Assembly (NCBI RefSeq): GCF_030272615.1
Contig: NC_081413.1
Location: 720,704,367 to 720,768,366 of the forward strand
From: Cryptomeria japonica
Taxonomy: Eukaryota; Streptophyta; Pinopsida; Cupressales; Cupressaceae
Reading direction: 5' to 3'
DNA: 64,000 nucleotides
Part shown: positions 1 to 11,084 of the stretch, one piece after another
Layout of the letters: every line of letters starts with the position of its first letter
Numbering within the stretch: position 1 is the stretch's first letter
Position numbers and translations under genes: made by a program
The notes under the pieces: generated by a model
The model's input: the letters and a program-made list of their open reading frames with translations, nothing else
What the model was told of the DNA's origin: nothing
Databases searched by the model: none

Positions 1-287
1 TCTAGGGCAGCCAAGCATCGGTCCCCATGAAAAATTTATGTGGAGAACTTTGTATCTCTACTAAGAGCCATAAGAATGTGAGCCTCTTCAGAGATACAAC
101 CTCATGTGCCAACTACTAGAAGGTGTTTGGCTTCTAACACAAAATGTGTCTAGTAAGGGCATTCAATTGAGTGGCCATACATGCAGTGGCCTATGCTCTG
201 TTAAGGAAGGCTCCCAACCTATAGAGGTTGCACTCTATAGGGTTTATGGGGAGACATGTCATCGGTATGAACTAATCAACAACTTGT
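1..287. other. Left flank, no gene recognised
   Basis: This stretch lies before the first LTR. A 71-codon open frame (104-319) runs through it into the LTR but has no recognisable domain and crosses the boundary, so it is not called. No target-site duplication matching the right flank at 18262 could be confirmed. Confidence 0.5.
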
Positions 288-455
288 TGTCCTCGATTTC
301 AGCACGGCCAAAATCATGAGGCAACCCTACAAAACTGGTCTGTTTCGTACCTTATGGTCTCTGAGAGAGCTTAATTGACTTGGTCAGTTAGTTCGTTTTG
401 TTCCTTGTTTTCCATTTTTATTGTTTTCCTTGTTCCTTTAAGTTTGCAGTTTTAC

Positions 456-1534
456 CTGCAGTTCGGACTTTAAAGTCCAAACTACAGGGTTCTTTTTGTT
501 TTATACACATCGGACTTTAAAGTCTGATGTGTATTTGTAGGTTTTCTGGCCTGCAGTTTAGACTTTAAAGTCCAAACTCCATGTGGTTTTAACATGCATT
601 TCAGACTTTAAAGTATGAATTGCAGGTGGTTTGTCCATAGGTTGCATGTCAGACTTTAAAGTTTGACGTGCAAGTGTTCCTAGCCTGCATGTTGGACTTT
701 AAAGTTTGACATGCAACCGCGAGTTGTATTAAATGCTGCATTAATTAATGAATTAGGGTTTGATTAAATGCTTTTTAAAGTTAATTTTTCATGTTTTTAG
801 TCTTCATTTTGGTTTGTCTTGTGCGCGCCCTCCTTTGTTTTCTTCACCGTGACTCAGATTTTGCTTGCCTCGACTTGGATCAGATCTCTCCTTGTTGTAT
901 TTTTCAACATCATTTGTTGCAGAAGAGGTAGGGTTTGCTCTTTATTTCCTTTTCGGGTTTTTGTTTGCTTTTAGATTTTTGGTTCGTCTTGTCTTATTTT
1001 CTTTTGGTTTTTGCTTTGCGTGTCAGAAGAGAATTTGGATTTTAAAATCCGATTGCTTCTTCCTTCTTGCCCTCTGAAGTTCCCTTTCTAAAGTTGCATA
1101 CCGGACTTTAAAGTCCGGTGTGCAGCTGGAGAAAAGTATCTCTGCATATCGGATTTTAAAGTTTGATATGCAGGAGCTTAACCTTCACCTATCAGACTTT
1201 AAAATCAAATATGTGAAGGGGAGTAGGTTGACACGTCGGGTTTCAAAACCCGACATGTCAACCAATTGTTTTTCCCCATGTAGGCACTTCAGACTTTAAA
1301 GTTCGATGTGCCTTTAATCTTTTCTAGGTTGCACATCAGAGTTTAAAGTCTGATGTGCTTGTTTTAAGTTTTTCCCCTACACATCAGACTTTAAAGTCCG
1401 ATGTGTTACTGTTTTTCCCCTGATTGACACATTGTGTTGATAACTCATTCCATATTACACATTGGACTTTAAAGTCCGATTTGCTGATCAAGGTGCTTTT
1501 ATTTGCACTTCGGACTTTAAAGTCCGATGTGCAA
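456..1534. repeat. Array of about 15 palindromes, core ACTTTAAAGT (5' LTR)
   Basis: About fifteen separate dyads of roughly 26-34 bases, most centred on ACTTTAAAGT, near 471, 518, 567, 611, 658, 700, 1110, 1157, 1201, 1245, 1300, 1342, 1393, 1470 and 1518. The flanking arms differ between units yet remain complementary within a unit: CACATCGG with CCGATGTG, GCATGTCAG with a near-match to CTGACATGC, GCATACCGG with CCGGTGTGC. The unit near 1245 has a different core (GTCGGGTTTC / GAAACCCGAC-like) but is equally symmetric. The units fall in two blocks, 456-716 and 1095-1534. A sixteenth unit kept in the 3' LTR is deleted here near 1430. Confidence 0.92.
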
Positions 1535-1697
1535 TTTTGGTTTTCAAAAGAGTAGGTCGGATTTTTTTCCCAGACTTGCTATTTTTGCAGTTTTACTCCT
1601 AAGCCTATTTTGAGTCTCGTTTTTTGATCTGTTTGAGAAAAATCAATTTTGATAATGATGAATAGCTAATCATCAGTGTTGAATGTAGTCATCACAA

Positions 1698-4600
1698 ATG
1701 TCAAAGCTCCCTCACAACAAGCCTGAGTCTTCCTTAGGTCAGTTGGAACCTTCTCCAAGTAAAGCATCATCAAGAAAGATGAAATACAAGTACCAGAGGT
1801 ACTTGAATCTGTACCCAGAGAGTTCAATAGACTCAAATATTAAGGAGATCAGAGACACTGAAATTGGGCATATTGATATGCAAGAATTTGTTGACCAGGT
1901 TCAAAAGGCTCTTGCACATCTAACCAGTCTAATCAAATCTGAGCTGCATAAGTATGCATCTTTCCCAGTTCTAGCTCATGATCTTGAATTTGTACTCGCA
2001 GTAGTTGATCATTTTGATCCAAGCACAAGGCATGTAAAAGATGAAGATCAGAATGTCATCATGACCCTAGATAGTGTATTCTTCAATAGTGTCTTCAAAG
2101 GTTCATCAATTGAAGAAGTAGATGATATTTCTCAAGAGAGTGCTCAAGAGTACTATGAGAAACATGAGGATAAATGCAACAAGATGATCAATAATGTTTA
2201 TCTCTCTGCTGCAAGAAGTTCCCTCACCACACGATGGCCTAAGTCCTTCCACAAGAGTGATTTAAATGAGGAATATAATGACATGGTCACCATGTTATCC
2301 AGAGTTAGAGGGTTAAAATACTCTCATTATTTTCAAAACTGGATGTCTTATTACATAAATATAATCAGAAAGGGAGCCACAAGAATCGATTGGGGAGAGA
2401 AGATCAGTGATGCTCTTTGTGCTCAATTCAAGGAGGTCAAGGTGAAACTGAAGTTTTACATGACCTCATACATGTTTTACGCAACTGCTTCAATAAGGCA
2501 ATATACAGGCTTGTCTACCAAGGGTGATAGAAGATTGGTGCCCGTCTGGGAGTACTATGATCAGCTAACTATCAAGAATCAAGGTAATCATTACAGGAGG
2601 GTTAATGACACATTCTTTGCTGTATGAAAGTGTATTTTTGATAAAGTCCTACAAAAGAGGAGAATATCAGAGGCTGCTTATAGCAGGGTGTCTCATTTTG
2701 GATGTGTATTTCTGGAGTTTCCCACATTCACCTATATCTGAATTGGATGTTTCTCAGGTGAGCCCTTCATCCTTCCAAGGTTCCCTTAAGACAAAATCAT
2801 CCTTATGGAGCTATGTAGACAACTAATTAGTGTGCATGAAAAATAATCACAACCAAATAAGACTGGGCTGAAATTCTCAGAATCGATTGGCAGGTACTCA
2901 GTGCTAACCAATCCCAAGGCCAAAAATATGGAGGAAGAAATGCAGTGGAATACCATGAGAAGATTCAAGGCTCGAACCAATTTTGACTTTCGTGGTATAA
3001 AGAACAAACTCAAAAGGACTTATACTCATGTTTATAGGTTTGAGGATGTTTGGGCAGATTGTCAGAATGAGGAGGATATAAGATGGATAGATTTTAGTCA
3101 CCTTAATCTGGAACAAATTGAAAATTTGGATCTAGCTAAGATCCCAATGACCATGGAAGACACAGATGACATAGTGGACCCTGTTTATTATGAGAAGAAG
3201 ATTGTTGACTCCCCACTTCCACTTGTGCAATGGTCGAAGAAAGAAAGAAAATCTATTACAGAGAGGATCTCTCCTATCTTAGCAAACACCAATGCTTGGT
3301 TACTAAAACAAAATCTTAGGATGAAATAGATTCCTGCTAGTTCAGGAGATGATGACAACAGTGATGGACCATTGGGCAAGACAACAACAGCTGAAACAAG
3401 AACAAAGAGCAAGCAGACTCACAAGCACTATCCTCAGCTCCTATGGTAAAATCGAAGGGTAAAGGACCCAAAATCAAATTTACAGTTAAAGGGTCGAAGA
3501 AGGGTCAATCATCATCCACATCATAGGAAGCAGTGGCGAAGGAGCCAAAAAAATTGCCTGCCAATGAAGTTGGAAAGGGAAAGGAGGTCGAAGAAGGTGA
3601 AATTCCTCAACAAGAGGAAGTACAGGCAGAAGAAGTATCACATCCAGTTGAAGTAGATGCCTCAACCACTTCACAAGTAGTCATCCACTCTGTTGAATCT
3701 GACTTTGATGAAGAGGATCAAGATTTTGAAGAAGATAGAGATCTAAGTATGGGTATGACGCAATCAGAGACCGTTGGTCAATTTTTTACAATAACCAACT
3801 TCTCTAATTTAGATGATATCCCTTCATCTACCTTTTAATCCACCATGATGGATTTTAATGAGACCTTGCAAGATGCACTTGTAGAAAATGTTTCAATAGA
3901 TTTACCCGTCACTACTACCACCACCACAACAATTCCTCCATTGGTAAGTTCTGAAGTTACATTCACGAAACCCTCAACTCTCCCATCTGTAACTAAAGAG
4001 GTAGCAACAACAAATGTTCCACTAAATGCCTCAATATCAACACCATCAGTAACAGTCACAACTGCTCCAAGTTCTAGTCAACCTGCTTCTGAAGTTTCAA
4101 TTCCAAGTTAGCAAGGAGCTACTACTCCATCAGCCAATCCATAACTACCCCCTTGGATGGAAGTAGTGGCCCCTAAGAGGAAAAAATAGGTGATATCTCC
4201 AGATGAGTTTGACTTTGAACTTTTAGTTTCTCCAAAGCCTAAGGGAACAAAAAAGCCAAAGACGGTATCTCGAGTGGTAGTAGACCCAACTTACAAGAGA
4301 AAATATGTCGAAGTTATGGTGCCATCGTCAAACAAGGACAGAGGCAACATACAATCTGAAGATTATACCATGCAGGTCGTAGAGCTCAAGGTGGAAACAC
4401 ATGAGAGTGTGAAATTACTTTCTCAGACAACCCTTAATTCTTTATTGAGAAGATTGGAACAGGAGAGGGATGAGAAAAGTATCTTGAAGCAGAAGTGTGA
4501 ACAACAGACCGACGTTCTTCTAAAGGTCACACAATCTTCTCAAGAGATAGAGCCTATAGGATCGTCAATAGATAACGAAGCTCTCAAGAAGATTGAACAG

Positions 4601-5302
4601 GTGGGAGCTAAAGGCCAAGTGATGGATGAGTGGATTTCAAGGCTAAGGTCAAAAGGATCTCATCTTCTTAGCTCAACGGTGGAACTATTGTCTGATTATG
4701 AAGTATTCCAGAGTCGGGTGCAAGGACTCAAAACCTCTTTATCACAGGAGATTGAGGAATTTGTGAAAAGTACTACCTTGTGGAGCAAAATGGAGGACTT
4801 CAAGATAGATGTCCTAGTTGAGAATAAGGTAATTCCCACATGGGAGAAGTACATCCAGATCTTGTCTTTATTGTCTCATAAGCAAGAGACAATGAAATTA
4901 ATGATTGCAGAGCTGGACCGAGAGAAGAAAGAAGGTGATGATGAGGTTGGCCTTATTTTTGCCAAATTTGGTGATCTCCCTTACTATTTATATGATGACT
5001 ATCAAAATCTCGTCAGTGCTGAAGTTGTCATGAACAAATTCCTTTCTTTGATGGATCAATGCACAAGACAAGATTTCTCTCTTGATATATTTGATAAACT
5101 GTTAGAAATTTAGGTCATCTTTGAAGTCCTCGCATCCATGCTAAAGGATGTTAAAAAGAAACAGGTGAAGATTCAAGATACAATGACCCGCGTCCAAATC
5201 CTCACAAATTCTACCTTGATGCCAAATGAAGCAGAGATGAAAGCCATCCTTGGTAGATTCAAAGATTTCTCCAAATCCAATGAAGAAGAGAATCAAGAAT
5301 GA
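1698..5302 (+). pseudogene. U3-encoded large protein, degraded copy 1
   Basis: Opens with MSKLPHNKPESS and is collinear with 13743-17339. The frame is broken by TGA at 2625 (TGG in the other copy), further stops, a one-base deletion near 3411 relative to copy 2, and late stops such as 5111. The ancestral product would be about 1,200 residues. It has an N-terminal globular part (about 1-400) with the phrase YRRVND, then a Lys-rich stretch, an acidic and Ser/Thr/Pro-rich middle, and a C-terminal part rich in predicted coiled coil (from about 4380). The N-terminal part is homologous to the ORF at 62927. The function is unknown and I see no retroviral enzyme motif. Testing against the plant-mobile-domain and putative plant-transposon-protein families would be informative. 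It lies upstream of the LTR TATA box, so element RNA would carry it only at its 3' end. Confidence 0.8.
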
Positions 5303-5459
5303 AGTTCCCCCTCCTGGCATCCTTTCTTCATGTAGCTGCACCGATAAATGTTGTCAATTTTTGTGCAGTTGTACATTTTCTTTATGTAGTAGTTGCAGTA
5401 AAATGGGACTGTGCAGTTGAATAAGTCAATTGTGCCCACCTTTTTCTCAACTTCTTTTC

Positions 5460-5468
5460 CTATATAAG
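5460..5468 (+). promoter_or_regulatory. Probable TATA box of the 5' LTR
   Basis: CTATATAAG lies about 160 bases after the end of the U3 ORF and 750 bases before the LTR end. The 3' LTR has the matching ATATATAAG at 17502. It sets the likely U3/R boundary near 5490, which places the ORF in U3. Confidence 0.55.
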
Positions 5469-6225
5469 AAGGGCCTTTTTTGTAAATATTTATCTTTTTC
5501 ATGCTTACCAAAACTCTGTTGAATTTTTATTCCAATTAAGACTTTGGGCTTTTGTGGTGAAAATTCCATCAAACAAATAAAGAAAACTGTTTTGTTGATT
5601 GCAAACTTTGCATTGTATAAAGAAATTTTTTTATATTATTTAATGTTCCTATGTCCATTGAATATATATTATCTTTACTTCTTTGATCTTTAAGATATTG
5701 TTACGTGGTTAGAGAGCTCTCAAATCTTGCAAATAGACTTTTTGCTCTTAGCATACTTGAGAAATCTGCTGATAAATTAAGTAACTTGTGGTAAGCATTG
5801 TATTGCTACAATTATTTGTAGTTTAATGGATTAGAAATCTATACTTGAAGACTTTGAGCTTTAAGCTAAGTTTCTAATTGTTTAATTTGTAACAATCAAT
5901 GTGAATTAGTGTTACCTTAAAGGAGACTTTGTGCTCCTTAATAGTAACTCTTGGTGTAGTTTATTATATTAATAGTTCTTTTCTTTAAGTATCTGAAGAG
6001 GTAGAGAAATTGTAACTAGGTGAAAGGAGAATACATAAACTCTGAAAAAAGAGAGTTATATGGCCAACACCAACCCACAAATTTAATTTCTTATTAATTA
6101 GAGGAGAAATTTCATAGGGAACCTCCCCTTGACGAGAGGAGAGATTAATTTATCAGCATAGGGTTGTGTGAATTATATATTTCATCATTAGTATGTTGGT
6201 GACAAAATATTCACCCAATAGTTTT

Positions 6226-6243
6226 TGGCGACTCTGCTGGGGA
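6226..6243 (+). other. Primer-binding site, gypsy/Tat type
   Basis: TGGCGACTCTGCTGGGGA begins five bases after the LTR end. It has the TGG start and length expected for a tRNA 3' end complement. The similar site in Ogre elements is attributed to tRNA-Arg, but I give that from memory and am not certain of the tRNA. Confidence 0.75.
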
Positions 6244-6500
6244 GCAACGTGCAACCGGTTTGTCTTTTGGGTTGCAGTGCTCTTTCATTGTAATTTCTAT
6301 ATTATTGCTTTGCTCTATATTCTAATCTTGCTGATTGATGTTATACTCATGGGTAGAGATTAGCAAGAATTCTTGATCCTACATTTGAGTTATTGCAGCG
6401 ATTGAATTTCCCTTTTGTGACACCTCCACAGACGCTTTCTCCTTTGCAGCGGACACGAAGTTTTCCTCCATTTGCACAATGATCTCCCATACCAAGTGAG

Positions 6501-7904
6501 GTGACAAGTTTGCAAGTATTAGTTGTTCCACTTGCAAATCATTTGGTAATACCACCCTATAATCCATTAAGGATGGTCGTTGCTGGCCCTTGGGGCACTG
6601 CTTTTGGTCCTCTGAACTTGACTGCACCTTTGCATGAACTTCCCAAAGGTACGCAAAAAAATTTACCCAAATTTTTTTGGGATGGTTCTCAGCACCCGAA
6701 CGAACACATTGTTGACTTCTACATCACATGTGGAGTCCTAGGTGTTGAGCACAAAGATGTTTTAGTGAGATTATTCATTGAGACTTTGCATGGAGCTGTT
6801 GTTGATTGGTTCTATCATCTTACTAATGTTTGTATCACAAATTGGGAAACTCTTAGAACGTTGTTTGAGGCGAGATTCAAGTCCGCCAAAGATGATCATG
6901 CTTTATTGGCACAATTAACTCAATTGAAGAAAGAGCCTCAAGAACCCATGCATGAGTTTGTAGCAAAATTTGACAAGTTACATAATCGTATCCCAGTTGC
7001 TTCAAGACCCACTGCTGGAAACTTGAAATGCTTTTTCATCAACGCTCAATTGCCAGAGGTGAGTTTTCTTTTACGAAGGAACAATCCTACAGATTTAGAC
7101 ACTGCTCAACAAATGGCTATATCAATTGAAGATGATCTTATCCTTGCGGGTAAGATAAGGAGAGATCCTAACAAGGTTAGGAGTAATCAAGTTGTAGATG
7201 CATCTTTCTCTTCGACTAGTTCTGCTAATCCCATGATACAAAATCTAGCAAATGAGTTGTTGGTACTTAAGAAGCAAATTTCCTCACAAGGAAATACTTC
7301 ATATCGAGATGTTCCAAGAAGGACTTATCCAAACAATGCTTCCAATTACACCATGCATAATCAAAATAAATTACCTCCTACTCCAGAAAGGCTTGCGTTG
7401 GAAACACCACCCCAAAGTTCAACTACAAGATATTATGAAGCTGAACAAAATGATCTTCCTCCTTTTGGTGAAGAAGATGCTAATTCACATCAAGAAGGTG
7501 ATGCAGAGTTGGCTGGTGACTCTAATATCAGGTTTATGCAATATCAAGAAGATGATACACCAACTACACATGATGGGGACGTCGTTGTAGTATTCACTCA
7601 TTTGCAAGCACAAGTAGCTCAACCACCTGTCATTGCAAAGAGTGATGATTCAATTCAAATTAAGGAATCTCAATGTTTTCCAATTTCTATTGTGAAGTAT
7701 GGTACCCCCATACCAAATCCTACAAAGGACAATGCTATCTCTATGGACGTTGCGAAGGATAAAAGTTTAAGTGATTCTTCGACTGCTGTCAATTTTTCTG
7801 TACCTGTCAATTCTTCTACACATGCATCAAAGACTAGTGTACCAAATATTTTAAATTCTCAAAATGAGAATCCAAATCCGTCTTTGATGATGAATTCCTT
7901 TTAG
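6501..7904 (+). pseudogene. gag: Gag polyprotein of the gypsy element
   Basis: A 467-codon open frame. Residues about 50-170 match the retrotransposon Gag (capsid-like) domain: FFWDGSQHPNEHIVDFY near the start, then a Trp-containing segment (WFYHLTN), LFEARFKSAKDD, and EPMHEFVAKFDKLHNRIP. The C-terminal 250 residues are low-complexity and Ser/Asn-rich. I find no CCHC zinc knuckle, which many Tat-type Gags also lack or carry weakly. The start is uncertain because the frame may have begun further upstream; a TAG lies just before it. This is the longest intact frame of the element, but without an intact Pol it is treated as a remnant. Confidence 0.82.
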
Positions 7905-8050
7905 TCATTTAATATTTTAGATCATGCTAAGAAAACCAAAATACAAATGTCTGAGTTGAATTTCTGAGATCTAATCTAGATCAATTTGACTGTTTGGTCA
8001 AGTTTGTTAAAGAAAAAGATACTACTCCTAGTAATCTTCCAAAATAAAAC

Positions 8051-8440
8051 TTGCTTCAAAACAACTTAGTAAATTCTCCTTCTCCTGTAGAGAAGATAGA
8101 ACCATTCTACATCTCTCTGTTAATAAATGGTTATAAGCTTAGTAACTATGTAATTGATTATGGGGCATCTGATAATGTTATGCCTTCAAAGGTTGCCAAT
8201 GCTCTTGGTTTAACTTTGACCAAAATATTTGGAAGATGTTTCTCTATGGATAACAAACAAATTTCTTTGATTGGTCAAATCAAGGATGCATAGTTTGCCT
8301 TTGCTTCATTCCCATAAAAGAAAATCAAGATGACAGTACTGGTAGTCGATGTACCAGCCTCCTATTGGCTATTATTGTGAAGAAATTTCTGTAGAGATGT
8401 TGGGGGTGAGTTAAACATGGATATGACTGAGGCTCGTATC
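8051..8440 (+). pseudogene. pol: Aspartic protease domain, degraded
   Basis: FYISLLINGYKLSNYVID leads into DYGASDNVMP, the position of the D-S/T-G-A active site of retroelement proteases. The Ser/Thr is Tyr here, which would be expected to impair catalysis. The following SMDNKQISLIGQIKDA is typical of plant Tat-type proteases and is cut by a TAG at about 8291 where Gln is expected. The homology continues past the stop (FAFASFP, VDVPASY) with further stops and frame changes. It lies 150 bases after Gag in another frame. Confidence 0.75.
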
Positions 8441-8589
8441 CCTGTTAAAGGAGTTGTCCAAAGGTTACTTCCAGAAAAAGAATCAAAATATACCATTGTC
8501 AAGTTTGACGATCAGCGGGCCTAGATTCTTTTCAAATCATCAGGCATGGGTATATTTCATGCATGTTGGTGATGGTTTAAAGGTGACTC

Positions 8590-9215
8590 CTGAGAGTGAT
8601 GGTGACATTCCACTCAATAATTTCCCAGTTGATTGTGAAAGTAGTTGTGAAAGTAGTGTTATGGAATCAGAAGGATCTTCAACTTCACAACAAGAAATTC
8701 TCAATTTTGATACCGTCAGCATTGGTAGTCCAGATGATGTTTGGATGTTGGAGTTTGATGGCAACTGTTCTTCTACTGGATCAGGAGCCGGTATTGTTTT
8801 GGTTTATCCTGAGGGTAATCTTTTCCCTTTCTCCTTCAAATTGCAATTCAATAACACAAAAACACTGTTGATTATGAATCCCTCCTTCTGGGAATGAATG
8901 TTTCTCAGAAGAAGGGAATCAAGAACTTGCATGCTTAAGGAGATATCGAGTTAATAGTTTGTCAGGTCAGAAATATATATAAAAAAAGGAGCGAAAGGCT
9001 GCGGCACTACCGCAACCTTGTCTGGGATCTAATAGAAACGTTTGATGCTTTTGATATATCTATGGTTTCCCGTGAATTCAATGATAGGGCTGACTCATTA
9101 GCAGTATCAGCAACTTCTTTGGTTCCTCACAAATATTTTTCAAGATCAGCTTATGTTGTTGAGTTAGTTTTCTGGCCAAGCGTTCCTGACAACTCTGATC
9201 ATTTGGCAGGTGTTT
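8590..9215 (+). pseudogene. Additional (archaeal-type) RNase H domain, upstream of RT
   Basis: WMLEFDGNCSSTGSGAGIVL is the start of a type-I RNase H fold (first catalytic Asp in FDG). After a frameshift near 8860 come YESLLLGMNVSQ-like codons with the Glu position, then GDIELIVCQV with the second Asp, and a C-terminal ADSLAVSATS segment. This resembles the extra RNase H (aRNH) known from Tat-lineage elements and is separate from the ordinary gypsy RNase H at about 10560-10823. Its place here is between protease and reverse transcriptase. The domain is broken by at least one frameshift and a stop, and some of the diagnostic residues were read across frames. Confidence 0.7.
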
Positions 9216-9329
9216 AATGATGATCATCATGTAATAAATTTTTTGCAGACTTCTCACAATTTTGATGATCTGTACTTTGAAGGTAGTCATTGCCCTTGAA
9301 AGGATGCAATTGAAAGTGTTGATGCAGAA

Positions 9330-11066
9330 ATGGGAGAGAAATTTCTGCAATTAAAAGGAAACAAGATCCCCAAGGGTCTAGTTTTGCTAGAAAAGCTTTT
9401 TGACAAGCATTATCATTGTGTTAAGAAGCAACAAAGATCAACTACAGGGTCATTGGAATATGAACAAATAAACATTGGGACTGAAGACAATCCAAAATTG
9501 ATCAACATTGGAAAGTGTTGTTCATGAGGAGAAAGGCAAAAATTTGTTGCATTATTGCAGCAGTATGTTGATGTCTTAGCATACTCCTATGAAGATCTAA
9601 AGTCTTTTCGTCCCGAAGACCTCCACCATGACATTCCATTGAAACTAGGTATTATGCCTTTCCGTCAGAAGCAAAGGCAACACAACCTAAAGATCTTTGA
9701 TACTATCTTTGCTGAAGTACAAAAGATGTTGAAAGCAAGGATAATCTTCCCCATCCACCATTCTTCTTGGATAGCCAATATTGTACCTGTACATAAGAAG
9801 AATGGCAAAATTCGGATATGTGTAGATTTTTGAAACTTGAATCAGGCATCGAAGGATAATTATCCTTTACCTGTCATGGATCATGTCCTACAAGCTGTTA
9901 GTGGAGCAAAAATGATGTCCATGTTGGATGGATTTTCAGGTTATAACCAAGTAGAAGTTCTAGAGCAAGATCGGCATAAGACCACATTTACTACACCTTG
10001 GGGTACCTTTGCATATCGCATGATGCCTTTTGGATTAATAAATGCGGGAGCAACTTTCCAACATGCAATGGACTTGGCCTTCCGAAGTTTTCTTGGTAAG
10101 TTCATTATGGTCTATTTAGATGATTTGATAGTTTATTCTAAGGAATGTCAAGATCATTTTTCCCATCTACAACAAGTCTTAGAGAAATGTCGTCAGCATG
10201 GAATTTCCCTCAATCCCAAGAAATCTGTTTTTGGTGTCGCTGAAGGCAAGCTACTTGGGCATATTGTTTCGAAGGAAGGTATAAAAATTGATACAGAAAG
10301 GTTAAAAGCTATTCGTGACCTTTCCTTGCTGACAAGTAAGACTAATGTTCATTCTTTCTTTGGTAAAGTAAATTTCTTGCAAAGATTCATTCCAAACTTT
10401 TCCGAACAAACTTGTCATATAGTTAATATGATGAAAGGTAATTGTCTCTTCAAATGGACTCCTAAAGGAAAGAAAGCTTTCTATCAGATCAAGGAAGCCA
10501 TAGCAAATGCTCTAGTCTTAATATGCCTAGATTATACCAAATAATTCATTATTTATAGCTATGCATCATATCATACTTGTTTGGCTATACTAATACAGAG
10601 AAATAATGAAGGTGTGGAATCACCTAATGCATTCATGAGTTATCCACTGAAGGCTCATGAGTTGAAATACTCAGAAATGGAGAAGCATGCTTTTGCCATG
10701 GTGAAAGTGGTTAAACATTTCATATTTTATATTCTAAATTCGCATGTCATTGCTCTTGTTTCGGATGCTGTTGTCAAGTCAATTCCGACACAACAAGAGT
10801 TTGGAACTAAAAGGGGCAACTAGGTTGCCAAGATTCAAGAATATGATATGGAAATCAAGCCCACTAAGTTGGTTCTTGGAAAAGGTCTATGTCAGTTAAT
10901 AGCTGACAACAAATCAATAGATGAAGTGGTGCTTGTAAACGAAGGTATTAATCAATATCTTCCTCATGTTCTATTTATTAGCACTACTGATGAGTGGTAT
11001 TCCGACCTGGCATATCTCTTAACATATGGAGATTGTCCTGCATGCCTGTCAAGGAAAGAAAAGTGA
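9330..11066 (+). pseudogene. pol: Reverse transcriptase and gypsy RNase H
   Basis: One frame carries the whole domain, interrupted by stops at about 9525, 9831 (TGA where Arg is expected), 10542 and 10821 (TAG where Trp is expected). RT landmarks: WIANIVPVHKKNGKIRICVDF, NYPLPVMDH, SMLDGFSGYNQ (first catalytic Asp), MPFGLINAGATFQHAMD, and VYLDDLIVYS with the YLDD catalytic pair. The connection and RNase H follow: FFGKVNFLQRFIPNF, then FMSYPLKAHELKYSEMEKHAFAMV. RT catalytic residues are still present. RNA- and DNA-templated synthesis of element cDNA would have been its role in the virus-like particle. Confidence 0.9.
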
Positions 11067-11084
11067 ACCTTAAAGCTTAAAGCA

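Larger units (their letters stand above)
288..6220 (+). repeat. 5' LTR of the gypsy element (about 5.93 kb)
   Basis: Collinear with 12315-18261 along its full length. In order it holds a short unique start, the palindrome array (456-1534), a large degraded ORF (1698-5302), a TATA box near 5460 and an AT-rich R/U5 part ending at 6220, five bases before the primer-binding site. Because the TATA box lies downstream of the ORF, array and ORF belong to U3. An LTR this long with a 3.6 kb ORF in sense orientation is far outside the usual few hundred to few thousand bases. Confidence 0.9.

Noticed and set aside
283..287. CTTGT as target duplication of the 288-18261 element
   Set aside because: Bases after 18261 are CACAT; a partial match appears only by shifting the LTR end, so it was not accepted.
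456..1534. Palindrome array as a CRISPR array
   Set aside because: Units are dyads with irregular spacing and variable arms, inside a plant LTR, with no cas genes.
3835..4059. Val-rich minus-strand frame opposite the Thr/Pro-rich part of the U3 ORF (also 15821-16102)
   Set aside because: It is the complement of ACC/ACT threonine codons; the plus-strand frame has the homology.
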